Of a DNA stretch of 7,134 nt, positions 1-5,665 are shown piece by piece. The DNA is taken from assembly GCA_003164255.1 (NCBI GenBank), contig PLST01000427.1, positions 2,284 through 9,417 of the forward strand. Reading direction: 5' to 3'. Position numbers and translations under genes: made by a program. Source of the DNA: Acidobacteriaceae bacterium. GTDB taxonomy: Bacteria; Acidobacteriota; Terriglobia; Terriglobales; Acidobacteriaceae. Under the pieces are notes generated by a model. That model saw nothing but the letters and a program-made list of their open reading frames with translations. It did no database searches and was not told where the DNA came from. The first letter of the stretch is position 1; every line of letters begins with the position of its first letter.

Positions 1-798
1 CAGAGCATGGAAAAATCCGCGCGCCTTGGTCTCTGGGCGGGCTTCGGCCTTCTGGCTGGATTCACAGCACTCACTGAGCCATCGTCGCTGGTGCTCAGTC
101 CGTTTCTTCTGGCGCTGGCCGCGTGGAAACTGGCGCACAACGGCAAACAGTGGCTGGTTCCCGGCGTCGTCGCCTCGCTAACTCTGGCCGCCACCATCTC
201 GCCATGGCTCATCCGGGACGCGCTCGTGTTTCACCGCTTTATTCCCATGCGCGACAGCATGGGACTCGAACTGTGGATGGGGAACAATGGTGACAGCCTG
301 CGCTGGACCAGCGACGACCTGCATCCCCTGCACGACATGAAGGAACTCGCCGCCTACGACAAGGGCGAACTAGCCTACATGGACCAGAAAGCCCTCGAAG
401 CCAAAACCTACATCCGCCAGCATCCCGAATGGTACGCATGGATGTGCGTGCGGCGCGCCGTCTATCTGTGGACTGGATACTGGAGCATCAAGCCGGCGTA
501 TCTCGCCATGGAGCCCACCGATCCGGAAAACATTCCCATGGCCACCGCGCTCACCTTGCTTTCGCTCACGGGACTCCTTCTCGCCTGGCAGCGGAAGAAC
601 CTTGATTTTGTTCGCTACGGCGGCGCGATGTTCCTCTTTCCGATCATCTATTACTTCAATCACCCCGAGCCCTATCACATGCGGGCAATCGACCCGCTGG
701 TCGTGATCCTGGGTTCCTTTGCCGTGGTCACATGGCGCGAGCGCGCAAAGGTTGCCGTCGCCGATCCGGCAGTGCCTGCGGTGGTTGTAGAAGCCTGA
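1..798 (+). CDS. Membrane glycosyltransferase, family 39/ArnT-like, C-terminal part (5' truncated)
   Basis: This is the C-terminal part of a multi-pass inner-membrane protein resembling the dolichyl-phosphate-mannose mannosyltransferase / ArnT group, which moves a sugar from a polyprenyl-phosphate carrier to an acceptor on the periplasmic side. The frame is open to the left edge, so the Met at position 7 is probably internal; the stop is TGA at 796-798. Counting from that Met, hydrophobic segments lie near residues 8-24, 27-42, 49-67, 177-194, 206-218 and 228-242. A soluble loop of about 100 residues (75-175) separates the two groups. Family-like features are a G-(x)n-LTEPSSL-(x)n-P membrane motif, SPWLIRDALVFHRFIPMRDS followed by LELWMGNNGDS, and a late HPEPYHMRAIDP segment. 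The tail after residue 245 is short and Val/Ala-rich. The catalytic Asp/Glu residues expected in the first periplasmic loop lie outside the window, so the sugar donor and acceptor cannot be named. The gene converges on the ferritin-like gene. Confidence 0.75.
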   Translation, partial: QSMEKSARLGLWAGFGLLAGFTALTEPSSLVLSPFLLALAAWKLAHNGKQWLVPGVVASLTLAATISPWLIRDALVFHRFIPMRDSMGLELWMGNNGDSLRWTSDDLHPLHDMKELAAYDKGELAYMDQKALEAKTYIRQHPEWYAWMCVRRAVYLWTGYWSIKPAYLAMEPTDPENIPMATALTLLSLTGLLLAWQRKNLDFVRYGGAMFLFPIIYYFNHPEPYHMRAIDPLVVILGSFAVVTWRERAKVAVADPAVPAVVVEA

Positions 799-839
799 CG
801 GACTCCGCGATACATGTTTCAACGCCGTTTTGATGCATT

Positions 840-870
840 GCGAAAGAGCCGCCACCAGCGGCTCTTTCGC
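840..870. terminator. Perfect 13-bp hairpin between convergent genes
   Basis: The arm GCGAAAGAGCCGC (840-852) and its exact reverse complement (858-870) flank a 5-base loop, CACCA. The hairpin lies 41 bases after the stop of the glycosyltransferase gene and 52 bases beyond the stop of the convergent ferritin-like gene. Either strand reads into the same GC-rich stem, whose distal arm contains CTCTTT, so it probably ends transcription in both directions. No long U-tract follows on either strand, so it may be a weak or atypical intrinsic terminator. Its core AAGAGCCGC recurs in the hairpins at 2005-2027 and 2166-2188. Confidence 0.7.
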
Positions 871-922
871 TGTTCCACGACTACAGCATTCAAGCATTTA
901 CCCACTGCCCAATGCGACCGGC

Positions 923-1864
923 CTAATAAGCCGGAGGCGCACCGGACACCGGGATGGAAACCGTGCCTTGATTCGCCAGCGCAGTTGCCAGCGAGAAGCC
1001 TGGCCCGGTGCTGGCCGTCAGGAACGGCGTGAGGGCGACGACAGCCGAACTTGAGCCGTTGTAAACGGCCGTGATGCCGTCGTTGGTTTCGTAGTTGCGG
1101 TTGTTGGCCGGATTGCTGTTGGAGATAACGCGGCCCAGCACGCGATGCTCGCACTCGATGCCCATGATGGCCGCGGAGACCTTGGCGAGATAGTCGAGTT
1201 CTTCCGGCGAGTAGGTCGGGTCCACCCACTCGTGCCTTGCCTGCTTGAGGCGCGCCTTCGAGGCCAGGGTGGCGAACTCCTGAATGGCGTTGAGATACGC
1301 TCCGATAAACGCGTTCTCGAGCGCGTCGAGCAAGCCAAGGAATGGGCCGATCATGTCAAAGCTGCCCGAAGGGAAGTAGAAAGTCTGTACCGGATCGGCA
1401 GCAGCATTGGGGATTTTGAGCAGGCCGCGCAGCAGATTAGCGTGGGAGATCTCCTCCGTGAGAGCCGCCTGAATGTAATTGACATTGCCGAGATTGCCGC
1501 CGGGACCTACATTGTCCGCCGTGCCCCCAGGGCCAGCGAGATTGGGATCCGTGATGACGCCGCCGACCAGGCCGTTGTAATAGAACGTGGTGGCCAGGTC
1601 CTCGGCAATGAGGGCAGCGGTTGCAATCTGGGCAACGGTGTCCTTGGCCTGGGCTGCTTCTTCCGCCCTTTCGCCAGGAGACTCGGGCTCATCCGCGCGG
1701 GCCGAGTGCGGGGTTGCCACGCCGACCAGCAGCGGGGCAGTCATGGCCGCAACCCCGGCCAGGCCGGTACGTTGCATGAAGTTGCGGCGATTGATCAGTT
1801 GTTGGCTCACAGTGCGAAATTCTTCCGGCAGACCAGATTGACTGGGCAGTTTCGTTGACCCCAT
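923..1864 (-). CDS. Tat-exported ferritin-like domain protein
   Basis: This 313-residue protein has an apparent twin-arginine signal: R26-R27-N-F-M-Q, a hydrophobic stretch to about residue 50, and a signal-peptidase site A55-R56-A57 before D58. The mature part is a four-helix ferritin-like bundle with the di-iron ligand pattern of the family: E88 (helix 1), E138-x-x-H141 (helix 2), E183 (helix 3) and E237-x-x-H240 (helix 4). The ligand set is complete, so an oxygen- or peroxide-active or iron-binding di-metal centre is plausible; the actual reaction is unknown. A Gly/Asn/Pro-rich loop (about 106-129) joins helices 1 and 2, and the last 60 residues are low-complexity Ser/Ala/Gly/Thr/Val. The start is set by a strong GGAGGT Shine-Dalgarno (1869-1874 on the opposite strand) 4 bases before the ATG. 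The stop is TAG. Tat export fits a cofactor loaded before secretion. Proteins of this type are often annotated simply as ferritin-like (dessication-associated or PF13668-like). The gene appears monocistronic. Confidence 0.88.
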   Translation of the reverse strand: MGSTKLPSQSGLPEEFRTVSQQLINRRNFMQRTGLAGVAAMTAPLLVGVATPHSARADEPESPGERAEEAAQAKDTVAQIATAALIAEDLATTFYYNGLVGGVITDPNLAGPGGTADNVGPGGNLGNVNYIQAALTEEISHANLLRGLLKIPNAAADPVQTFYFPSGSFDMIGPFLGLLDALENAFIGAYLNAIQEFATLASKARLKQARHEWVDPTYSPEELDYLAKVSAAIMGIECEHRVLGRVISNSNPANNRNYETNDGITAVYNGSSSAVVALTPFLTASTGPGFSLATALANQGTVSIPVSGAPPAY

Positions 1865-1883
1865 GGTGACCTCCGTTTTGATT

Positions 1884-1923
1884 TTCCGAATGTGCGGAAT
1901 TTGATCGGACTCGTTTCAGTCCG
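1884..1923 (-). promoter_or_regulatory. Two tandem small stem-loops in the ferritin-gene leader
   Basis: Just upstream of the Shine-Dalgarno are two short inverted repeats: TTCCG/CGGAA (1884-1888 with 1895-1899, 6-base loop) and CGGACT/AGTCCG (1906-1911 with 1918-1923, 6-base loop). They start 10 bases upstream of the Shine-Dalgarno. They could be leader RNA structure or an operator, but stems of 5 and 6 bp are short enough to occur by chance at this GC content. I do not assign a regulator. Confidence 0.25.
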
Positions 1924-2004
1924 CAATGGGAGAACGATGCCGCACTAGAAACGGATTGCCTGAGTAGAAAAAGATTTGGCGGGGCTGTTGAAAACCGCAG
2001 CAGA

Positions 2005-2027
2005 AAGAGCCGCGACCCGCGGCTCTT
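2005..2027. repeat. 23-bp palindromic repeat, copy A
   Basis: The arm AAGAGCCGCG (2005-2014), loop ACC and the exact complementary arm (2018-2027) form a perfect 10-bp hairpin. An outer pair, CAGCA (1998-2002) with TGCTG (2033-2037), can extend it across an internal loop. The same 23 bases recur exactly at 2166-2188 in the same orientation, judged by the loop. It looks like a dispersed REP-like palindromic element and may also contribute to termination. Confidence 0.75.
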
Positions 2028-2060
2028 AAGCCTGCTGAAAACCCCATCGTTGCTTTTCCG

Positions 2061-2098
2061 GAGGGAGCGTGGGGCTTGAGCCCCACGAATGAGCCCTC
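2061..2098. repeat. Nested stem-loop, GGGGCTTGAGCCCC type
   Basis: The inner stem CGTGGGGCT (2068-2076) pairs with AGCCCCACG (2079-2087), leaving only TG between perfect 9-bp arms; in practice the loop would open to four bases. An outer stem, GAGGG (2061-2065) with CCCTC (2094-2098), encloses it. Palindromes with this GGGGCTtgAGCCCC core are common between genes in acidobacterial genomes, which is my recollection rather than something the window shows. Confidence 0.6.
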
Positions 2099-2109
2099 TC
2101 GATTCAGTC

Positions 2110-2134
2110 GGGCTTTAGCCCTGGGCCTTTTTTT
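2110..2134 (+). terminator. GGGCTTTAGCCC hairpin followed by a T-run
   Basis: GGGCT (2110-2114) pairs with AGCCC (2117-2121) around TT, then TGGGCC leads into seven T residues (2128-2134). On the plus strand this has the look of a weak intrinsic terminator, but no plus-strand gene lies immediately upstream, so it may only be a module of the surrounding repeat cluster. On the minus strand, downstream of the GH20 fusion gene, the run reads as A residues and would not act as a U-tract. Confidence 0.3.
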
Positions 2135-2165
2135 AAAATGCCGGAACATCTGTGTCAGCAGCCTG

Positions 2166-2188
2166 AAGAGCCGCGACCCGCGGCTCTT
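2166..2188. repeat. 23-bp palindromic repeat, copy B; possible terminator of the GH20 fusion gene
   Basis: This is an exact second copy of the palindrome at 2005-2027: arm AAGAGCCGCG (2166-2175), loop ACC, complementary arm (2179-2188). It lies 53 bases beyond the stop codon of the minus-strand GH20 fusion gene, a natural place for a terminator. On that strand no U-tract follows the stem, so termination would be weak or would rely on stem stability alone. On the plus strand the stem runs into TCTTTC. Confidence 0.6.
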
Positions 2189-2241
2189 TCTTTCGGCACC
2201 TTCCGACTCCGTCGCCGGAGCTCGCCCGTCGAAGCTGTTGT

Positions 2242-5200
2242 TTACCTCTCCGGCAGTTCGGCCGCCATTCGTTTGAGCGTAGCCAGAATTTCATTCCCTT
2301 CCGGCGTGCCCCAATCCCCGTTTTGCTGGACCATGAACACCAGGATCCTCCCCGTTACGGGGTTAATGTCGATCGCGTTTTTGTAAGCACCGCCGTGGCC
2401 GAAGCTGCTGCCCGAAATACCCCAGCCAAAGCCGTAATCGGTGTTGCCAAAGCCGTTGTTTTCCCTGGCGGTCATCCAACTGATCGCCTCGGGCGACAGG
2501 TATTGTTTTCCATCGAGCGTGCCGCCGTCCAGAATCATCCGGCAAAACTTCTCCATGTCGGCTGCGGTCGAAAACAGCCCTCCTGCCGGCATGGGATACC
2601 GATGCTCGCGGTCGCTCAGCCGGTAGGTGAGCTGCTCAATCGGCGTTGCCTCTAGGTTGCCTGTCTGCTTTGACAGCTTGTATGTGGTTGCAATGCGCGC
2701 GCTCTGGGCCTTGGTGGGCCAGAACGTGGTGTTTTTCATGCCAAGCGGATCGAACAGCCGCGTCTGCATGAAGTCTTCATACGGCATGCCGGAGACCACT
2801 TCGAGAATGCGGGCTGCCGTGTTCAGTCCTTCGTTCGAATAGCTGTAATCGGTGAATGGCTGGAAGAGCAGCGGCTCGGCGGCATAACTTTTCACAGCAT
2901 CCTTCAGCGGAAGCAGGTCCAGCGCGCCTGGCTGCGCCGCCGATTTAAACGGAAGTCCGCTGGTGTGCGACAGAATCTCAGACACCAGGATGGGGTGGTC
3001 CGCCGTGACCAGGTCGGAAGCCTGCACAGGGCCAGCCGCAGGCAACTTTGGATCGGGTCGAGTGCGATACACCTGCTGGCCGTGGAACTCCGGAAGATAT
3101 TGCTCGACCGGTGCGCTAAGGTCCACCTTCTTCTCATCCCAGAGCATCATGAACGCGCTTGCTGTCACCGGCTTTGAGACCGACGCAATCCAGAACAGGT
3201 CGTCGGCTCTCATCGGCGTTTTGGTAGCAAGGTCGCGAAACCCCACTGGCTCCAGATAAATGGTGCCATGCCTGGTCGACACGAGTGTCACGGCGCCGGC
3301 AATGGTATGGTTGTCGACCAAATGCTGCAAATACGCATGGATGGAATCGGGTTGTTTTGACTGCGACTCACGCGTACTCGCCGTACTCACCAGTTTTTGC
3401 AAAGGCTCAAGAACCACAAACTCCACCAGCTCGCTCGGTTTCACTGCGTCCTGCAGCACCGCAATCTGTTTCTCCTGCCAGTTGGCAGGGGGCGCAGTGC
3501 CCGTGCGCAGGAACTGGATCGCTTCTTCGCCCATCGTGCCGAGTTTTGGCCACGAAGCAATATGAGATGCGGCCTCCTTGAGCAGCGGCGAATTGGCCTC
3601 AAGCGCATCGAGCGCCGGCGCGGCAGCCACCCAGGACTGGAACAACCAATCCAGCCGATCAATGCTTGCCGTGTCTCCGCCGATCGACCTCTCCACAAGA
3701 CTCTGGAACTCATGTTTCAGCGGCGGGTCCATGCGCGCCGCATCCACCACCCGGTCATAGACCGTTGCCGGCGTCGGGTTCTCGATTCTGCTGCGTACCG
3801 AGAAATCTACCGGCTGCACTGTGGCAATGAACAGCTCGAGCGGTTGAATCTGTGTTGTCCCTGCCAGGTTGCGCATCACCCGCACCGGGCCGGACAGGTG
3901 CATCAGCCCTTCGCCCTCCAGCCGCAAACTTTCCGCAGTCAGGCGTCGATACATATCGTTCACGTCGCGGTCGTGCGCAGGCGACCAGAAGCGCTCAGCC
4001 ACCGCAGCCGCGCGTGGCCAGATCCGCGAGTCAATCGTCTCAGCGGTCAACTGCTCGCCCCACATGCACGCCTCGCCGCCCTGGATGAGCGCGGCCTGCT
4101 CGGCCGTCAGGCCGGAATCCGCGGGAACTGGGTCAGCCAGGTACATCTCCCCCGCAGTGTAGGCGTGATCCAGGTAGTACGGTTGCGAAAGGAACCCGCG
4201 ATGTCCCTGTTTCGCGGCATTGATCAGAAATTCGATGCCATGCCAGTTCTGAATCACGGCCTCCTGCGGCAGCGTCGGACTCAGGATCTCGTCCCAACCC
4301 ACCATCTGCTTGTGGTGCGCGGCCAGGATCTTCTGGACCCGCGTGCTGAAGTACGCCTGCAGCTCCGCCGTCGTCTTCATCCCGTGCGCATCCATGAACG
4401 CCCTGATCTGCGGATTTGCGTTCCACTCCTTCCCGTTGCTCTCGTCCCCGCCGATATGCAGATACGGATCGGGAAACAATTGCGCCATCTCGCCCAGGAA
4501 CGCATCGAGAAACTCAAATGTCGACTCGCGCGTTGGGTCCATCGCAGCATCCATCACGCCGAACTTGTCGGCAATGGCGAATGGTCCCGGCGCACTGCCA
4601 ATCTCGGGATAGCCGACCATCCAGCTCTGCGAGTGGCCGGGCATATCAAACTCAGGAACCACGCGGATGCCGCGCGCTGAAGCGTAGGCAATCACCTCGC
4701 GAATCTGCTGCTGCGTGTAGTATTGGCCGTTCGAGCCAAGTTCCTGGAACTTCGGAAACACAAGGCTCTCCACGCGAAAGCCCTGGTCCTCGCTCAGGTG
4801 CCAGTGCAGCACGTTGAGTTTCATTGCGGCCATTCCGTCCAGCGTCCGCTCCACCACCGCCACGGGAAGAAAATGCCTTCCTGCATCGAGCATCAGGCCA
4901 CGCCACTCGAAACGCGGCGCATCTTCGATGTGGACACCCGGAAGGGCATATCCATCGCCCGAGGCCTCCGCAAGCTGCAGCAAGGTCTCCATGCCGCGCA
5001 GGGCGCCGATGTCGGTTTTGGCGCGGAGAGATGCGTGGTGCGCATCAATATCGAGCGTGTAGCTCTCATCCACTCCCGGCTGCACCACATCTGCAGCAGA
5101 CCCCGTGGCAACGTCGACCGAAAGTGTAGCCCCTGTCCCTTGCGCCGCCGGCAACTCACTCATCGATACGCCGGTCCGCGTCTCTAGCCTCTGGATCAGC

Positions 5201-5466
5201 CGCTCCGCTGCAGGTCTTACGCGCGGGCCAGTGTCTCCACTCAGCGCATAAGAGAAAGAGCCGTCGATCGGCAGCAGTCCGCCTCGCGGCTCAAGCGTGG
5301 CCGGCAGCGGCATTAGCGCATTCAGGGAGCTCGCCGCCTGAGCACCGGTTTGTGCCACGGCCATCGCGCCCGCAAAAGAAAGCAGAATCAAACCAGCAAC
5401 AAGACGAATCCCCACGCAACCCGCCGTCCGCTGCTTCACGTCATCGAACAATCTCAAACCCGGCAT
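2242..5466 (-). CDS. Secreted GH20 beta-N-acetylhexosaminidase fused to a beta-lactamase-family serine hydrolase
   Basis: This is a single uninterrupted 1074-residue frame with two enzymes. Residues 1-44 are a Sec-type signal (hydrophobic 22-37, cleavage at AVA38 or AQA44). Residues 50-160 resemble the GH20 accessory beta/alpha domain. Residues 180-500 are the GH20 barrel: substrate Arg in FEWRG (R189), HWHLSEDQG (221-229), PEFDMPGHS (271-279), the catalytic Asp-Glu pair in HIGGDE (D341, E342), and active-site tryptophans W408 and W469 (CMWGE). It should remove terminal beta-linked GlcNAc or GalNAc by substrate-assisted catalysis. Residues 515-700 are a helical extension. Residues 705-1074 are an S12 / class C beta-lactamase-type domain with S762-x-x-K765, Y876-S-N878 and H1024-G-G in place of KTG, plus HTSG (834-837); its substrate may be a D-amino-acid peptide or an ester. 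The ATG has GGGAG (5473-5477, opposite strand) six bases upstream. The usual GH20 length is about 500-700 residues, so the C-terminal domain is extra. Confidence 0.92.
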   Translation of the reverse strand: MPGLRLFDDVKQRTAGCVGIRLVAGLILLSFAGAMAVAQTGAQAASSLNALMPLPATLEPRGGLLPIDGSFSYALSGDTGPRVRPAAERLIQRLETRTGVSMSELPAAQGTGATLSVDVATGSAADVVQPGVDESYTLDIDAHHASLRAKTDIGALRGMETLLQLAEASGDGYALPGVHIEDAPRFEWRGLMLDAGRHFLPVAVVERTLDGMAAMKLNVLHWHLSEDQGFRVESLVFPKFQELGSNGQYYTQQQIREVIAYASARGIRVVPEFDMPGHSQSWMVGYPEIGSAPGPFAIADKFGVMDAAMDPTRESTFEFLDAFLGEMAQLFPDPYLHIGGDESNGKEWNANPQIRAFMDAHGMKTTAELQAYFSTRVQKILAAHHKQMVGWDEILSPTLPQEAVIQNWHGIEFLINAAKQGHRGFLSQPYYLDHAYTAGEMYLADPVPADSGLTAEQAALIQGGEACMWGEQLTAETIDSRIWPRAAAVAERFWSPAHDRDVNDMYRRLTAESLRLEGEGLMHLSGPVRVMRNLAGTTQIQPLELFIATVQPVDFSVRSRIENPTPATVYDRVVDAARMDPPLKHEFQSLVERSIGGDTASIDRLDWLFQSWVAAAPALDALEANSPLLKEAASHIASWPKLGTMGEEAIQFLRTGTAPPANWQEKQIAVLQDAVKPSELVEFVVLEPLQKLVSTASTRESQSKQPDSIHAYLQHLVDNHTIAGAVTLVSTRHGTIYLEPVGFRDLATKTPMRADDLFWIASVSKPVTASAFMMLWDEKKVDLSAPVEQYLPEFHGQQVYRTRPDPKLPAAGPVQASDLVTADHPILVSEILSHTSGLPFKSAAQPGALDLLPLKDAVKSYAAEPLLFQPFTDYSYSNEGLNTAARILEVVSGMPYEDFMQTRLFDPLGMKNTTFWPTKAQSARIATTYKLSKQTGNLEATPIEQLTYRLSDREHRYPMPAGGLFSTAADMEKFCRMILDGGTLDGKQYLSPEAISWMTARENNGFGNTDYGFGWGISGSSFGHGGAYKNAIDINPVTGRILVFMVQQNGDWGTPEGNEILATLKRMAAELPER

Positions 5467-5665
5467 TCTCGTCTCCCGTGTGCCTCTGGATTTTAGAACG
5501 TCCTCCGGGTCTTCGTCTTGAATGCGATCTGTCTTGTTGCAGGCCCTTTGATTTAAACTTGCCGGGTTGCATCCGCCGTCTTTATCTCAATGCAATGTCC
5601 TGCGCAACCCTGAAGGTTCGGAATCTCCGCGTCGTCAACCAGGTCTGAAGAGGAGTTCAGCAATC
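5467..5665. promoter_or_regulatory. Divergent intergenic region between two exported glycosidase genes
   Basis: These 199 bases separate the start of the minus-strand GH20 fusion from the start of the plus-strand glycosidase and must hold both promoters or a shared control region. The Shine-Dalgarno sites are visible: GGGAG for the minus gene (5473-5477) and AGGAG (5651-5655) for the plus gene, ten bases before its ATG. The centre (5547-5560) is AT-richer (TTTGATTTAAACTT), a likely place for promoter melting. I see no clear -35/-10 pair and no obvious operator palindrome. Confidence 0.5.

Larger units (their letters stand above)
2032..2161. repeat. Short terminal inverted repeats between the two palindromes
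   Basis: CTGCTGA (2032-2038) and its exact reverse complement TCAGCAG (2155-2161) face each other across 116 bases. Each sits 4 bases inside one of the two identical hairpins (2005-2027 and 2166-2188). The combination gives 2005-2188 a symmetric outline: palindrome, inverted repeat, spacer, inverted repeat, palindrome. A direct near-copy of the left motif's surroundings, CTGTTGAAAACC at 1985-1996 against CTGCTGAAAACC at 2032-2043 (one mismatch), lies just outside. No open frame for a transposase is present inside. Confidence 0.45.
1865..2241. other. Intergenic region with ferritin-gene leader and palindrome cluster
   Basis: This 377-base gap separates two minus-strand genes and I find no convincing coding sequence in it. 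The part next to the ferritin gene (1865 to about 1980) should hold its promoter and leader; no clear -35/-10 pair stands out. The rest (about 1981-2190) is packed with hairpins listed separately: two identical 23-bp palindromes, a GTGGGGCTTGAGCCCCAC palindrome and a GGGCTTTAGCCC palindrome followed by seven T residues. Short open frames crossing it are built from these repeats and have no convincing start signal. The downstream end of the GH20 fusion gene also terminates here. Confidence 0.75.

Noticed and set aside
370..897. A 175-residue minus-strand open frame
   Set aside because: It is antisense to the membrane glycosyltransferase and runs through the terminator hairpin at 840-870; no motif or start signal supports it.
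1145..1858. A 237-residue plus-strand open frame
   Set aside because: It is antisense to the ferritin-like gene, whose Tat signal, ligand motifs and Shine-Dalgarno are clear; the antisense product has no recognisable features.
1981..2190. CRISPR-like array suggested by repeated hairpins
   Set aside because: Only two exact copies exist, they are palindromes separated by a repeat-rich 138-base interval, and there are no regular spacers or cas genes.
3397..4680. A 427-residue plus-strand open frame
   Set aside because: It lies wholly antisense to the GH20 fusion gene, is rich in Arg, His, Leu and Gln as expected for the complement of a GC-rich gene, and shows no family motif or convincing ribosome-binding site. 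The opposite strand has intact catalytic motifs throughout.
2242..5466. GH20/S12 fusion as an artefact of a lost stop codon or frameshift
   Set aside because: The frame is continuous, the domains are joined by a long conserved-looking helical segment, and no Shine-Dalgarno, start codon with signal peptide, or hairpin marks a second gene at the S12 boundary. A genome comparison would still be needed to exclude it entirely.
5534..5587. Possible promoter elements for the plus-strand glycosidase (TTGTTG at 5534-5539, or TTGCCG at 5559-5564 with TTATCT 17 bases on)
   Set aside because: The first has no acceptable -10 box at 16-18 bases and the second matches the consensus poorly, so neither was listed as a promoter.
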